Part shown: piece by piece, positions 45,965 to 57,890 of the stretch
How the letters are laid out: every line of letters begins with the position of its first letter
Position numbering within the stretch: position 1 is the first letter of the stretch
Source: Trichostrongylus colubriformis
Lineage: Eukaryota > Nematoda > Chromadorea > Rhabditida > Trichostrongylidae
Direction of reading: 5' to 3'
NCBI GenBank assembly: GCA_963978905.1
Contig: OZ022256.1
Coordinates: 39,914,001-39,978,000, forward strand
DNA length: 64,000 nucleotides
Position numbers and translations under genes: made by a program
Notes under the pieces: model-generated
The model's database searches: none
What the model saw: only the letters and a program-made list of their open reading frames with translations
Told to the model about the DNA's origin: nothing

Positions 45965-48900
45965 ATGTCGTCGTTGAACATTGCGCTATCCCACCAAGCG
46001 AGGTATTGCTCTGACTTACGGTACCCGTACGACGTCTATGGTCAGGGGAACTTATTCCCGATGATCATGAGGTTGCAGCTATTTTTTCACTGGTGGGTAA
46101 TTGCCCACGTGTAGCCTCAATAATGAACGCGATAGTGCCCACATTTATAATGGACATATCTTGCCGGCCATGTATTCCTGTATAATCTCTCTGAAAGCCA
46201 CTGTGATTTTCTCATTTCAGCGATCGAGACGATGGAACTCTCTGGCCTGGGTAGCATGGCGGAAAATCTGCTGGATTCTGCCTTTTGGAGTCATTGTCAA
46301 TGTATCGCTATGTTTCGAATACAATCTCGATTACGAACTTTGCGTGATTGGGTAGGTCTCTTCATATCTCTCTATAGCTTGCTTCACAACTTACGCTGCG
46401 TAAAGAAGTTCACCTCAATGGTTGTTGTTTTCATTGCAAGAAGTGCTTTCATCTGGTTTTGCAGATTCTGTTGGGCTCTTGACATGGGTACCATATACAG
46501 TGTTAAATTTGTGTTGTCACATACCTCATAAAATACCACCTTCTGCTTTTCAAAGGCCAATTTTGCTCCTTTGGGGTTTTTTCCAGTGGTTTGAAATTGC
46601 GAATGTGCATATCGCGGCTTGCTTTGCAGTGGTCAATCAGCAGCCTTCGCACCTTTACCTTTTTTGAAATTCTGTTGTATTTCCCACGTTTTCTGATGAA
46701 ACTTCATTTCGGACTCGCTGTAAGCCTTATCGTATCTATTGATGAAGGTGAAGAGTTCTTTCTCACCAACGAAAGAAATGAAAAGTTCTAGGACATCAAA
46801 AATAGACCCCTCTATTCGGTTCTCTACGGAACACTGTAGCACAGTAACGTCGATACAAGCGAGTCTTTGCCTGAAACGTTAGCGCATGCCTCCTCTGTTA
46901 CCTTGACCTTCACTGTTAAAATTCGCGTTTTAATCTATCATGGTTCTTGCCACGTTGATGTACCGCTACCACAAGCCACATCAGAGGTGATAAGATGTGA
47001 CTAGTTTTCCAGTAAATTAGTACTGATCGCCGTGCCGTGCAATAATGCAAAATGACTAGACTAATCGGTGCTGTCCTTGTAAGTGGAGTGGAGGGGGACA
47101 TATTGTATTGTAATGAACATGTGCATCACTAAAATGACAAACTCGGTAAACGTCGAATATATGGATCCCTTCAATGTCGTCAGATACAGACTCACCATAT
47201 CATAGCATTGATTAGTACACTGCTCACGAAAATGACTAAGACCAGGGTAAATATCGCGTGTTCCTCTTAGCAAATGTTCTGATTCTTCGCTGTTTTTCAG
47301 AAATAATGCGCACGCCATCGGACGAGCCAGGCTCTCTGAAACTGCCAGGCAGGATCACATCAAAATGGAGGTGATTCGGTTCACACCGTCGTTGATTTAC
47401 TGGTACTAATTCTACACTTTTTTTGAATATCCATTTAAGTTTTTCTGTCATTATTTGATGGAACAAGAAGCTTTTGTTCCTAGCCACCTTTGATTATGCT
47501 GCACTCACATAAACCCTCGCGCGAACCATATGTCGTTGTTGGGGAACGATATGAGTGATCACAATAGGCCATCATGGCACCATGAGTCGAATTTGCGTAG
47601 GTGATGAACATGCAAGAGAGGGTCGCATTATATCTCTGCATAGTCATCGCAACATCAGAGTCTCTATTCCTGTACATCACAGTCAATTGAGGGTTTATCC
47701 ACCGAGCTCTGTCTGCTTTTTAGGAGCCGACTTCATGTGCCACTTCCGCGTTCGCTCCTCCTTACAATTAGACACTTACAGCGACTACGTCATTTCTCGC
47801 AATCCCGAATACCCTAGCCTTTTGACGAATCCACTATGGCAGTGCAGGACTGGCTCATCAGACTCGAAACCGTTGTCTTTTTACGTGGAGTCAGTGCTTA
47901 CACTCTGGCAGCACTTCCTAACATTGTAACCTTGACTTGAATTTCCATTTTGTTACCCCTTATGAAGCAGGTCTTGTGATACAGCTATGTATAATAACTT
48001 GTGCTGCTCTCTGATCTGATGTATGAGAAACAGCCAATACACCCATCAGCATTTCTCAATTCTCATTTTTTAAATATTTATGGCATGGCAAGGTGGACCC
48101 ATGGCTCAAAGGCACAATCCAAGATAATTATTGTGGGCTCTATTATAAAATTAGGGTTCCGATAACACAAAAGGGAAGAAAAAATCGAATTAATGCCCAG
48201 CCCTGAAAGGCCTTTCGCAGTCTTACAAATACCCATTTTTGTGGGTTTTCCGAGAATAGGTTTTGTACTACACACAAATTACACGATCAGTTATGAAAAC
48301 AAAAAAATGATGCGCTGTTTTTTTACATTGTAGTAGTAACTGTGGAACAAATGACCACGAAAATTTTAAAAGGGAAAGTGAAGTAACCCAGCACGGACAC
48401 CTCCACTGTAAGCCTTGTAGGAGAGAGAGAAAGGAAAGTTACGAGGCGATTGAAGGGAGGTACTGTGAAAATAACCAAACAGACAGCTTAAATATCTCCA
48501 AAATTAGCTGTTACTGAAATTTCTCTAGCGACTCTTCAAAAGCCATTGCAGGCTGCAAATAGCCTCTCTACCCTTGCGCATATGGCGATCGGCGGACCAG
48601 CGCTCCACTGGGGTTGGGCTAGCTTCATGGCTCCTCCCGCTGAAGCAACATTACAGACTCAGCTCACGTGCTGGTGTAGGAATCATCTGCTCATAGAAGG
48701 CGCTGCAATAGTCCATCATCCTGTAGTGCGCCTTTGAAATCTGATGGAACATCAGCACCTGAGGGTTATTTCTTTGTGTATCATATGCACTGAGCAAGGC
48801 TCTACGCGATAACCTGACGAAGCCGCATTTAGAATGTGGAGCTTATCTATTATTTTATGTTACATTTGTATTGTTATGTCCAGTATGTTCCAATATGTTG

Positions 48901-51900
48901 TTGTTTAGGGTAGCAGTGTTCTGCTGCGTATGTTTCATTGTTTCCGAACGCTGTCTATTACCGCAAATCGGTTCTCCATATGCGGCCAAGCACGCTCCGC
49001 TGTTCGCCAACCTGCGTCCGATGCTACTGGCGTTGATCCTTTCTCAGTCTGTCGTGCATCAGCCCAGCACCTTCTGTGCGGTGCGACGATGCAGCATCGA
49101 CGACGCGACCAAGGTAGATAATACAGTTCGGTATTCACATCTTTAGATATATTATATAGCAATAGATCTAGATTACAGCTCATACTCTACGGATTCGCCT
49201 ATTCGCTACCATTTCCGTTCATGCTCACAATGAGCACCACATTCCGTTCACATCTTTTTCATATTCTCACTAATTGGATGCATTCGTAAGTTTTCTTCAG
49301 TGCGTAGGAAAATGGTGTCGCTTGAACTATATCGGCTTCAGGCGTTCGAAAGTCCGCAAGGATTCAACGTTGCGAAAAGTCACAAAACACATCACACGCG
49401 CCGTTGCCTACAGTAAACTTGAGATGGAAAACTCTGAAATTGACGACAGGAATTATAACGTGCGCCCGTGAGTGGTTTATTCATAAGCTTCTGGTCTGCT
49501 CCAAGGGAGGTGAACTCATAAGCACGATACTAGTGTGAATGTGCATTTCATTCATTGGCGATGATGTGAAATAAGTGGGACAACACACAGCACCAAACAA
49601 GTAAACCATCAAATGAATAATAAGCGAAAGCGTAATTAAAAAGTGTGATTACAACTAAAACCTAATTAATTCACGTTCGACGTCTTGGCAGGGTGCCGTC
49701 TTTGCATTGCGGCCACCGTCCTCCCATACCGCAAAATTGCTCTCCTCCCGGTGTCTCTAAACGGTTCCCTTTTTTAATTTGATCTCGTGACATATCAAAA
49801 CCTCCGTCCTACAGTGTTGGCATATCCTAACCACGTCTTACGGTGTGTCCCAAAAGTATAGGTTCTCTTAACCTTTCTGTCTATATGCTCAGTTGTAAAC
49901 TTTTAGTAAGTGAACGATTTCGTGCTGAGATTTGTCTACAGTGCTACTCCACGAGGATCACACTTATCCCAAACGTAAGGAGGCAACTATTACGAGGCTT
50001 TGGGACTCAGCGTTCGCGAAATTCAAGGAAGGCGGACCGATTCCTCAACCTGATCAACGATTTCTTCAGCACCATTGTCCTGAACGACACGAAAGCGAAA
50101 AGTCTCAGGACGGCAAAAGCTCGAATTCTAAACGTGCGTCCATTTCCACAAAGAGGATGTGACAGCTGCTCAGGGAACTGATACCTAGTATGTCATGTCT
50201 TGTGCAACGTCTGCTGAAATCATTTCCTCACATCAAACAAAGGCCGTTTTCCTCCACGGCCCAAAGAGGGTCAGGCCCTTTTTGCCAAGGAACATGTAAG
50301 CTGAAAGCACCGGTAAGATGGGGTAGTTTACAAAGTTTCTTTATTGACGTAGTCAATAGTTCACGGCGTTACTAGTAATGGCTTTGCTGATGATCTTTTC
50401 TGATGAGAAAAAGTTCATTATGATGAACCAGGTGGCTTGGCAAGTTATTGGAAGGATTTGTGGAAGGAGCAACGCTCTTCTCCGAACCGTTGATTCGCTG
50501 GTAGTAGTATTATGCCGTCTTCTCTCGCTTCGGTAAGAACCGCGTAAACATCACACACCGCATGGGCTCGACTGCCTACCAAAACGTTCTCTGAAGTGAC
50601 TGGCTTTATCTAAGCAGCGACTTTTAGGCGTGCGCTGTCTGCTCTACTGTCCATATATGTATTAGGTTGTCGGGAAAGTTCTTTCTTTTTTTAAAACTTG
50701 CTTTTTTCCCTCAAAACTGCTTTCCAGCAATTTCTTCTGTTCATATATATGTAGTACAACGTTCTCACGCATCTATAGGTATTATTGTTTTCATCCCGGA
50801 TAACCTTTCTCGGCAAAATAAACATATCGAAGGTCAATCTCTCTTTCAGTACAAAAATTTTTCTCTGAATGACGTTAGATAGGGAAAGGAAGAGATGGTA
50901 GTCCGATGGAGCAAGATCAGGGCTATAAGGTGGATGGGGTACCTTATAGTCACTTCCCATTTGAGCGCGGAATTTTTTGACGAGTCTATTTTTTGGCGAG
51001 TCCCACATATTGAAAAAGTGATCGCCAAAAATTTCTCGAGCTTGATTGGGAATTGCTACCCCATCCACCTTATAGCCCTGATCTTGCTCCATCGGATTAT
51101 CATCTTTCCCCTTCCCTATCTAACGCCATTCAAAAAAAGCCTTCGGTAATGAAGGCGTCATTGACCTTTGATATATTTACTTTGCCGAAAAAGGTTATCC
51201 GGGAGATGAAGGACAGTAATACCTATGGATGCGTGAAAACTTGTACTACATATGTATGTATGGAAGAAATTGCTGGAAAGCAGTTTTGAGGAAAAAAAAT
51301 GCAAGTTTTTAAAAAACGAAAGAACTTTCCCGACAACCTAATACTTACACAAAGGCGTGGTTTGAAGCGAGGAATATCAGCCTTTTGGGTGGACAACCAG
51401 ATTGCCATACTTGAATCCAATCGAGAACATCTGGGGACTCCTCGCTTAAGAGGTTACCTTCTGCTGCAAACGTTCCAGAGTTGAAAGACGCCATCCAGGC
51501 TTGGAAAATAGTGTCGCTAGAAACGATCTTTCATGGCATGTCGAAGCGGTTGATTGAAGTAGCTGAAAAGGGAGGAAAGCCTACAAGCTCTCAAATATTA
51601 ATGTTGCGGAAGTACTAAATCCTAGGTGAACATATACTCTTAGAACTCTTGTTTTAAAAAAAGCAAATAAAATTTTGCGATTTTTGTCTTCATTTTCGTT
51701 TGATCGCGGCAGTCATTAGGTGGTATTGGTCCAGATTTTGGAGGCTGTCGTTGGCCTATTCTAGCGATATAGATGAAAGATTGGGTGAACCCATACTTCT
51801 GGAACGCACTACAATTTCAATTCTGACAGAGTAGTTTGTCACTCTGTCAAATGGAGAGCACACAACAGGCGTTGTTTCAAACGGAAGTACCCCTCTGTGA

Positions 51901-52692
51901 ATCCACTGCAGACGGAGGACGAATCCACTGAGGTTGGCTTCTACAAATTAGAAGAGCTGACAATTGTGGAGCAGATGGTCTGTTGAGAGTGCAAGATGGC
52001 AGAAACTCTAGTACATAATGTGTTTAGTGCACCTCTGTTAGGCGTCATTCCCTTTATCGATCTGGTGATACGTCTCAGTCAGTGCTTACAGAGAGAAGAG
52101 AACCGAAATCATTCCGTAGCAGCATTAACTGACAACGACGCCTTTCTCCAGCCACTGCACTCCTTCCCCTCTCCCACTCCACCACCTTGACAGAACAGAT
52201 CGGCGAGGGTCGTGCCGGCATGAGCAGTTCCTTCGGCCCCACTCTGTGACTGGATTATGAGGATGGTTGTTGTGCCATATCCCTCCCATATCAGCTCTAT
52301 TTGCTAATTACATATTGGCCATGAAGAAGCTGTGCCCTGATCGTGTTGTGGCTTTGCTGCGTTTGTACGTACCATCTTCATCATTTTGAAAGCTGCTTAT
52401 TCATACTTCACAAAAGTGCGGGAAAGGATTCACGCCAGCAGCTTTGTTAGCATTAGATTTTTGTCGTTCCAGGCAAAGCTTACAAGCCGTTCTGAAGGAA
52501 GACGCGATATATCGCATTCGATTCGCCATGCCGCAAAGTGTTGGTGTAATCGAAGAAGAGGACGAAAGTGGCGAACAAAGAGACAGCGAAGCAACTGTGG
52601 CACAAGCTTTCATCGAAAGTGCACAATTTCTCGAGCGACCTGTGTTCGTTGACGAGGACTCGAATAGTGGATACAGCGAACACATGCTTTGA
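45965..52692 (+). CDS. Unidentified membrane protein, five phase-matched exons
   Basis: Exons are 45965-46096, 46221-46351, 48909-49113, 49301-49467 and 52473-52692, with donors GTAATT, GTAGGT, GTAGAT, GTGAGT and acceptors TTTCAG, TTTAG, TTCAG, TTCCAG. Phases 0,2,0,2 agree throughout, giving 284 codons from ATG 45965 to TGA 52690-52692. The protein has hydrophobic segments ICWILPFGVIVNVSLCF (exon 2), VAVFCCVCFIV and LRPMLLALILSQ (exon 3), then a basic stretch (RRSKVRKDSTLRKVTKH, exon 4) and an acidic C-terminus (EEEDESGEQRDSEAT) ending GYSEHML. This suggests three or so membrane passes and a cytoplasmic tail. No family was recognised. The last intron (3 kb) contains the Tc1-like relic at 49841-51809. 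The start could lie further upstream. Confidence 0.6.
47717..47929 (+). other. Open frame with acceptor, possible exon of another or alternative transcript
   Basis: Begins after CTGCTTTTTAG and reads about 67 codons (YSDYVISRNPEYPSLLTNP) to a stop. Its phase does not fit the gene around it, so it is either chance or an alternative 3' end. Confidence 0.22.
49841..51809 (+). mobile_element. Tc1/Tc3-like transposon relic, interrupted by a foldback
   Basis: Imperfect terminal repeats (CGGTGTGTCCCAAAAGTATA and the inverse of ATACTTCTGGAACGCACT) are flanked by TA (49839-49840, 51810-51811). Coding remnants in order: FSDEKKF (about 50396), RFGKNRVNITHRMGS, then after the insertion TKAWFEARNISLL, LPYLNPIENIWG (about 51395-51440, the third catalytic block), and a Tc1-like C-terminus ELKDAIQAW with MSKRLIEVAEKGG. 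Frameshifts and stops make it a pseudogene. The middle catalytic block falls at the insertion and is not readable. Confidence 0.8.
50662..51341. mobile_element. Foldback element, family B, copy 2
   Basis: Termini TTAGGTTGTCGGGAAAGTTC and the inverse are flanked by TA (50660-50661, 51342-51343). Both arms, read toward their own ends, encode the last part of a mariner transposase: HPPYSPDLAPSDYHLF on the minus strand (left arm) and HPPYSPDLAPSDYHL on the plus strand (right arm). The element is therefore two opposed 3' ends joined head to head. It is inserted in the Tc1-like relic. Confidence 0.88.
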
Positions 52693-52699
52693 ATAATAG

Positions 52700-53455
52700 T
52701 AGGAACGGTTCGAGAGTGTGTGGCATTAGGTAAACGATGCTGGATCAAATATGAGTTGTGCCACTTCTGACTGTCTCCAGTTTTGTGTGGCACCCTGTCC
52801 TGAGATAATGCTATGTGTCTGTCCCTACAACAACGCTTGCATCCACTCTGTTATGTATTTATTACTTTGAAAAATAATAAATCGCTGATCACTTGTTATT
52901 ATTCATTCTTGTCCAACTGCGTTGAGCGCTAAAGTCTTCTGCAGGACTTCTCAAGTAGAACTTTAAGAAAGAGCGTGAAATTAAACACGTAGGCACCTAT
53001 GAACGTCGAACATCCTTCACAGTTGACAGCCGGCCTTTCTGTGTCACACAGTTCTATTTGCATCAAGCGCAGGAATTCTCCACACAATGTTGCTCCTGCA
53101 AATTGCGCAAATGTATGCGTTATGATCGTCAATGTTCAAAAGTGAGAGAGTAAGGAAACTGCCCTTTAGAAACTTAGAATTGAAAAAGTTGTTAAGACTA
53201 CGCGAAGTGTTCCCATAATAATTGTGGGGATCGCCGGTCGGTTCGCCTCTGCTATAGGGACCGGATCCATATTCGCGGTAATCCATATGACACAAATTTA
53301 GTTCATTGGCCGGTAAAACTCGGATACGAGTACACGAAGGCCGCTAGGCGCGACAATGTCGACCTGTGAAAAGCTCAAGTTACACTGTGAGTACCACGGT
53401 TGCCTACTAATATTCAACCCAACCTCGAACGGCTCAAAAGGGTTCAATAGTCCCA
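52700..53455. other. Unassigned stretch
   Basis: The 3' flank of the membrane-protein gene, with AATAAT and AATAAA-like signals near 52870. Minus frames at 52929-53295 lack splice support. Confidence 0.3.
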
Positions 53456-53459
53456 CCTA

Positions 53460-55701
53460 TTGGGTTGGGAATAAGTCCCCGCCGTTTTTTTCAACCCCGT
53501 TTTTCACATTGTTTCCTTCATCTTTCGACAAAGCTTATACAAGTTATCGATAGAGCTTTTCTTGCTCTACAGAATGCTACCATCTGTTTTTTGATTTCTT
53601 CGACTACCTAATATTTATGAGGTTTGGAAATGAAGTGAGCGAAGGCAAAAAAGTGACACTTGCGCACGTCATCTTTCTCGTCTGCCATCGAAATCAAAAA
53701 ATGTGTGTGCATATGTTTTCGATAGAGCTTTTTCAGCTCTACAAAATGGTACCACTCCTTATTCAAATCGCTCAAGTTTTTGCTGTTTTTAAGACTTACA
53801 AATGCAGTACTCGCAAAAGGGTGCTTTTTCGTTATCTCCTTTTCCTCGCCTACCATCGAGATTGGAGAGGGTGTGCATATATGCATTGGATAGAGCTCTC
53901 TTTGCTCTACAAGATGATACCTTTCCTCTTTTGTATCCTCTCATATTTTAGCATGTGCGCGTAAGTCTCTACGTGTTTTTCAGTTCCAAATTGCGTAATG
54001 AGAATAAATTTTTTGGCAGATTGTTTTGTATCGTTCGATAGAGCTCTTTTCGCTCTACAAGATAGTAATTACGGTTTTTGTTCATACCGTTTTTGACATT
54101 TTTTAGATCATTTAAAAGTCTTTGAAATCGAGCAATTTTGTCGCATGGTGTCGAAAATGCTTGATTTCGTCGACTTTTAAATGATCTAAAAAATGTCAAA
54201 AAACGGTATGAACAAAAACCGTAATTACTATCTTGTAGAGCGAAAAGAGCTCCATCGAACGATACAAAACAATCTGCCAAAAAAATTTATTCTCATTACG
54301 CAATTTGGAATTGAAAAACACGTAGAGACTTACGCCCACATGCTAAAATATGAGAGGATACAAAAGGAGAAAGGTATTAGGTTGATTCATAATAAATCGG
54401 ACAAATTGACCAATTTTTATCATTGTCGTACAACTTTTTTACGACAACAGGGATTCACTTGAAATATACTCCATCTTTATCGATGACCTTCTGCCACGGT
54501 ATAGGCAGATCATGGATGCCCTTGCTCCAGAAGGCCGGAAGCTGGAGCTCGAAGAAGTTGCCGAGTGCCGCCTTGACCTCGTCGCGAGTTTTGAAGTCTT
54601 GGCCGTCCAGGTGGCGTTGGCTGTGGGAGAAAAGGTGGAAATCTGAAGGGGCCAGGTCTGGGGAGTACGGTGGGTATAGAAGTACGGTCCAACTGTACGA
54701 CAGCAGCTCGGCCTTGGTCGATCTTGCGAAGTGCGGTCTGTGGAAGTAGACACGTTGTAGTGCTGGAAGTAGACATGTGACCGCCGCCGTAGCGAACTTT
54801 GGACATTGGCCTTCAATTCTCGTAATTGACGAACGTAGACGTCGGCGGATACTGTGGTACCTTCATCGAGCAGCTCCCAGTACTCTACGCCGTGTACGCT
54901 CCACCAACCGCGGTTTTCGTCTTCGATGGAATAGTCGCCTGACGCAAACTTCGAATGCTACAACTACAGAGTACTTCTGCCGGGGGCATGCTCCTTGTGA
55001 ACTTCTATCAGACGTCTGCCGATATCCGCGGGTTCCTGGCCAGATAGCGATATAAATAGTATGACGTTGCGGATGTGGTCTCTGGACCGCTTGAAATTGT
55101 GCGGCATTGTGGCGGAATGAATTCACTTTGGAGTGATCATTTTGCGGTACTTTGAAGAGCTTTTCATACTCATTCCAACGGTACCTCGCGCGTCCATTTT
55201 CGTTAATTCGTTACTGAGTTATGATCTCTAAAAATCATCACTACCATTTGTCCGATTTATTATGAATCAACCTAATATCTTGTAGAGCAAAGTGAGCTCT
55301 ATCGAATGCATATATGCACACCCTCTCCAATCTCGATGGTAGGCGAGGAAAAGGAGATAACGAAAAAGCACACTTTTGCGAGTACTGCATTTGTAAGTCT
55401 TAAAAACAGCAAAAACTTGAGCGATTTGAATAAAGAGTGGCACCATTTTGTAGAGCTGAAAAAGCTCTATCGAAAACATTCGCATGCGCAAGTGCCACTT
55501 CTTTGCCTTCAGCTCACTTCATTTCCAAACCTCATAAATATTAGGTAGTCGAAGAAATCAAGAAATCAAAAAACAGATAGTAGCATTTTGTAGAGCAAGA
55601 AAAGCTCTATCGAAAACATGTATAAGCTTCCTCGAAAAATGAAGAGAGCAATGTGAAAAACGGGGTTGAAAAAAACGGCGGGGACGTATTCCCCAACCCA
55701 A
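53460..55701. mobile_element. Foldback element, family A, copy 2 (fullest copy, holds a mariner)
   Basis: Starts TTGGGTTGGGAATAAGTCCC after TA (53458-53459) and ends with the inverse before TA (55702-55703). Without the mariner at 54377-55275 it is about 1.34 kb. Left-arm hairpin units lie at about 53549, 53722, 53886 and 54033. Right-arm units lie near 54235, 55279, 55455 and 55595. All four are present in both arms, making this the reference for the shortened copies at 37752 and 62655. Confidence 0.9.
54377..55275 (-). mobile_element. Internally deleted mariner transposon, copy 2 (899 bp)
   Basis: TA duplicates are at 54375-54376 and 55276-55277. Same length and same internal deletion as 716-1614, inverted. 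Only a few substitutions separate them (for example QHDN in one and QHYN in the other; VYFCRGH and EYFCRGH in another frame). The transposase frame is broken in the same place. Inserted in hairpin unit 3 of the family A foldback. Confidence 0.9.
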
Positions 55702-56149
55702 TACCATCGTGGCCAATAATGTTAGAACGTCCAACGTATAATTCGAATGCGAAAACGGTTTCTGCCTCGGTGCGGGTACGATGAAAACTGAATCTGTGAT
55801 GAACGCCATTTCATCACTGCTGATCCTGCTTCTAGAAGACATGCTCAGTTGGTCTTTTTATTTATCTGCCTGTCAGTTTGCCCACGTGCCTGTTGTACTG
55901 TCGGTCATGAAATTCGGCATTGCGGTAACTTTCCCACCATCCTAAACTTCACAGGGTTCGACAGTGGTTTGTAGCAAGATACACCCAGTAGTACGATATT
56001 GCGATCGCTTTTCTCTAATTGTAAGCACGGGGGCGAAAGGGTTTCCCCTGCCTCCACAGTGCTATTCACCGTAATAGGAATTAGTTAATTTTAGCTGTGC
56101 TCAGTGTTGGGCCTAATACGCTTGAGCAGAGATGACGTCGTTGAGCTGA

Positions 56150-56700
56150 GTTAGCCAGAACGGTGGCACTGCTGCAACGGTCCAGAACCGGAAATGGATC
56201 GGGCGGAGATATCGCAAGATATCAAGAAATAAAAGTGGTTCCCATAAATACTCGTCGATATCAGTCCTCCTTTCGTTTCCTGATGTGTTTCAAACTCCAA
56301 CCGAAATTCACAGATGCTTATTTACTATCGAAAATCAAAAAAATAGTAGGCAAGGTACGAGAAACGCGCTTCGACCCGTGTGCCCCCCAAGTAAGAATGC
56401 TTTCGTCGTCACCGAGTTAAGCCACTCGAAGTAGATCACAAATCAAAACTTCTTGAATTGTTCAGGAGAAAATTTTGTGACGCCAAATCGATCTCCGGTC
56501 TAGTAGTAACCATGCACGGGATGGTATCGTGCGTAGTCACTGTTAGACCAGATATCGATACAGCATTACGCAGCGGAGTACGTCCCTTCCAGCTCGCGTT
56601 AGTGCCTTCCAGTCCCGGGAACATTTTGTTCTCTTCAAAGCCTGAAAGCGGAATAGTGACCGGTTCCTGAATGCAGTCGAGGGGACATTGTGAAGAAGGT
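56150..56700 (+). other. Possible exons, not linked
   Basis: A stretch ending at a GTAAGA donor near 56391 (frame AYLLSKIKKIVGKVRETRFD) and a later segment after TTGTTCAG at 56464 (frame KFCDAKSISGLVVTMHGMVS, open to 56670) both look coding. Their phases do not join, so one boundary is wrong or they belong to different genes. No function assigned. Confidence 0.3.
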
Positions 56701-56955
56701 GGTGTATCGCTAAATTTCTGTATCTTATCCCGTTGCCCGAAAGAACTGCTCCCAACAACCCGTTCAGCCTCCCTTTAGGCTTTAATAAAAATGCCTATCA
56801 CTGGAGTGTCGCACTGCGTGCTACAATATGTGATGTCGCTCCCCAATCACATCAACTCTGATATGGTTTGAGCGTGTTGTGCATTTTCGATTTCATGTGA
56901 TAATAAAGCGCAGCGGCTTATCCTATGCAGTATAAACCGATTCCAACTTTGTCAC

Positions 56956-57890
56956 AGGCTGAATACTCCCTATGACAAGGTGTGCCTACCCGTGAACTTT
57001 GATCGAATGGATACTCTAAATGCCCGTATTGATCAACAGAGGAAAGGGTTCAGGTGCTACAGTCAATCAAACGATTATTTTTTGATTTATCGCCTTTGAG
57101 TCTACTTGAGATATGATTTATCTACTTAGGAACTTTCTTGGGATTTGATTTATCGCCTTTGTTACTTCTGCAAAAAGTTTTTGTGGTCACGGCTGACTTT
57201 TTTCGTTTTGAGCAGAGGAATCGATTGCGATCACGGTGATTATACGCTTCGCCCACCCTTTGCAATTTATTGTCATCATCTACCAAAATAGAAAGAATTT
57301 TTCATATGGGTTGAAAAGTCAGCATCTGCTCTTCTCTCTTTGTTTGCCACATTGAACAAAAAACACTATGAGCACACTCCTGTACGTTCATGAACATTCC
57401 GACTACCTTCAATTATCTAGCCTTGTGCATTTCTGACTCATATTGCCAAATGGGAGTAATCAAGTGGAATGAGATCATAGATCAAAATTTCTCCGTCAGC
57501 CAGGGGTGTTAGCATATAGTGGCAAGTCGATCCCTGGTCTAGCACACTGTGCTAGCATGGTATCGGGATCAGCAATGGTGAGATAGATATTTCCCAGCGG
57601 CTCAATGCCAAGTCTTGTGATCATTTTATATTTTCTTTCAGTAACTACCACCCAAAGTGGTACACAGAGTTCCTTGTAAATTGTACAGCGTTGACTCATG
57701 TTAGGTCATCTACTACATGTAAGCCACTATGCTGTGCTGCCTGCCTCAGATCACAGGCGGTATGCAATGGCATTGCTCGCAGTTTCTCGCTATCTCAACA
57801 CACCGCCTCATGTGGACGGGTATGTCTACCCATGAACTTTGATCGTGTGGCCGCCATGGACACACGTATTGATCAACGGCAACAAGAGTT
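56956..57890 (+). pseudogene. Two tandem copies of an exon-like fragment
   Basis: 56956-57050 (after GTCACAG) reads RLNTPYDKVCLPVNFDRMDT followed by ARIDQQ. 57791-57890 reads LNTPPHVD, then with a frame change VCLPMNFDRVAAMDTRIDQ. The second copy carries a frameshift, and the first runs to a stop soon after. Probably a duplicated and decaying exon of one gene. Family not recognised. Confidence 0.45.

Noticed and set aside
47717..47929. Inclusion as an exon of the gene at 45965-52692
   Set aside because: In the required phase it meets a stop, and skipping it keeps the reading frame intact.
56300..56670. Joining the two coding-like segments as one gene
   Set aside because: Donor and acceptor phases do not match in any open frame.
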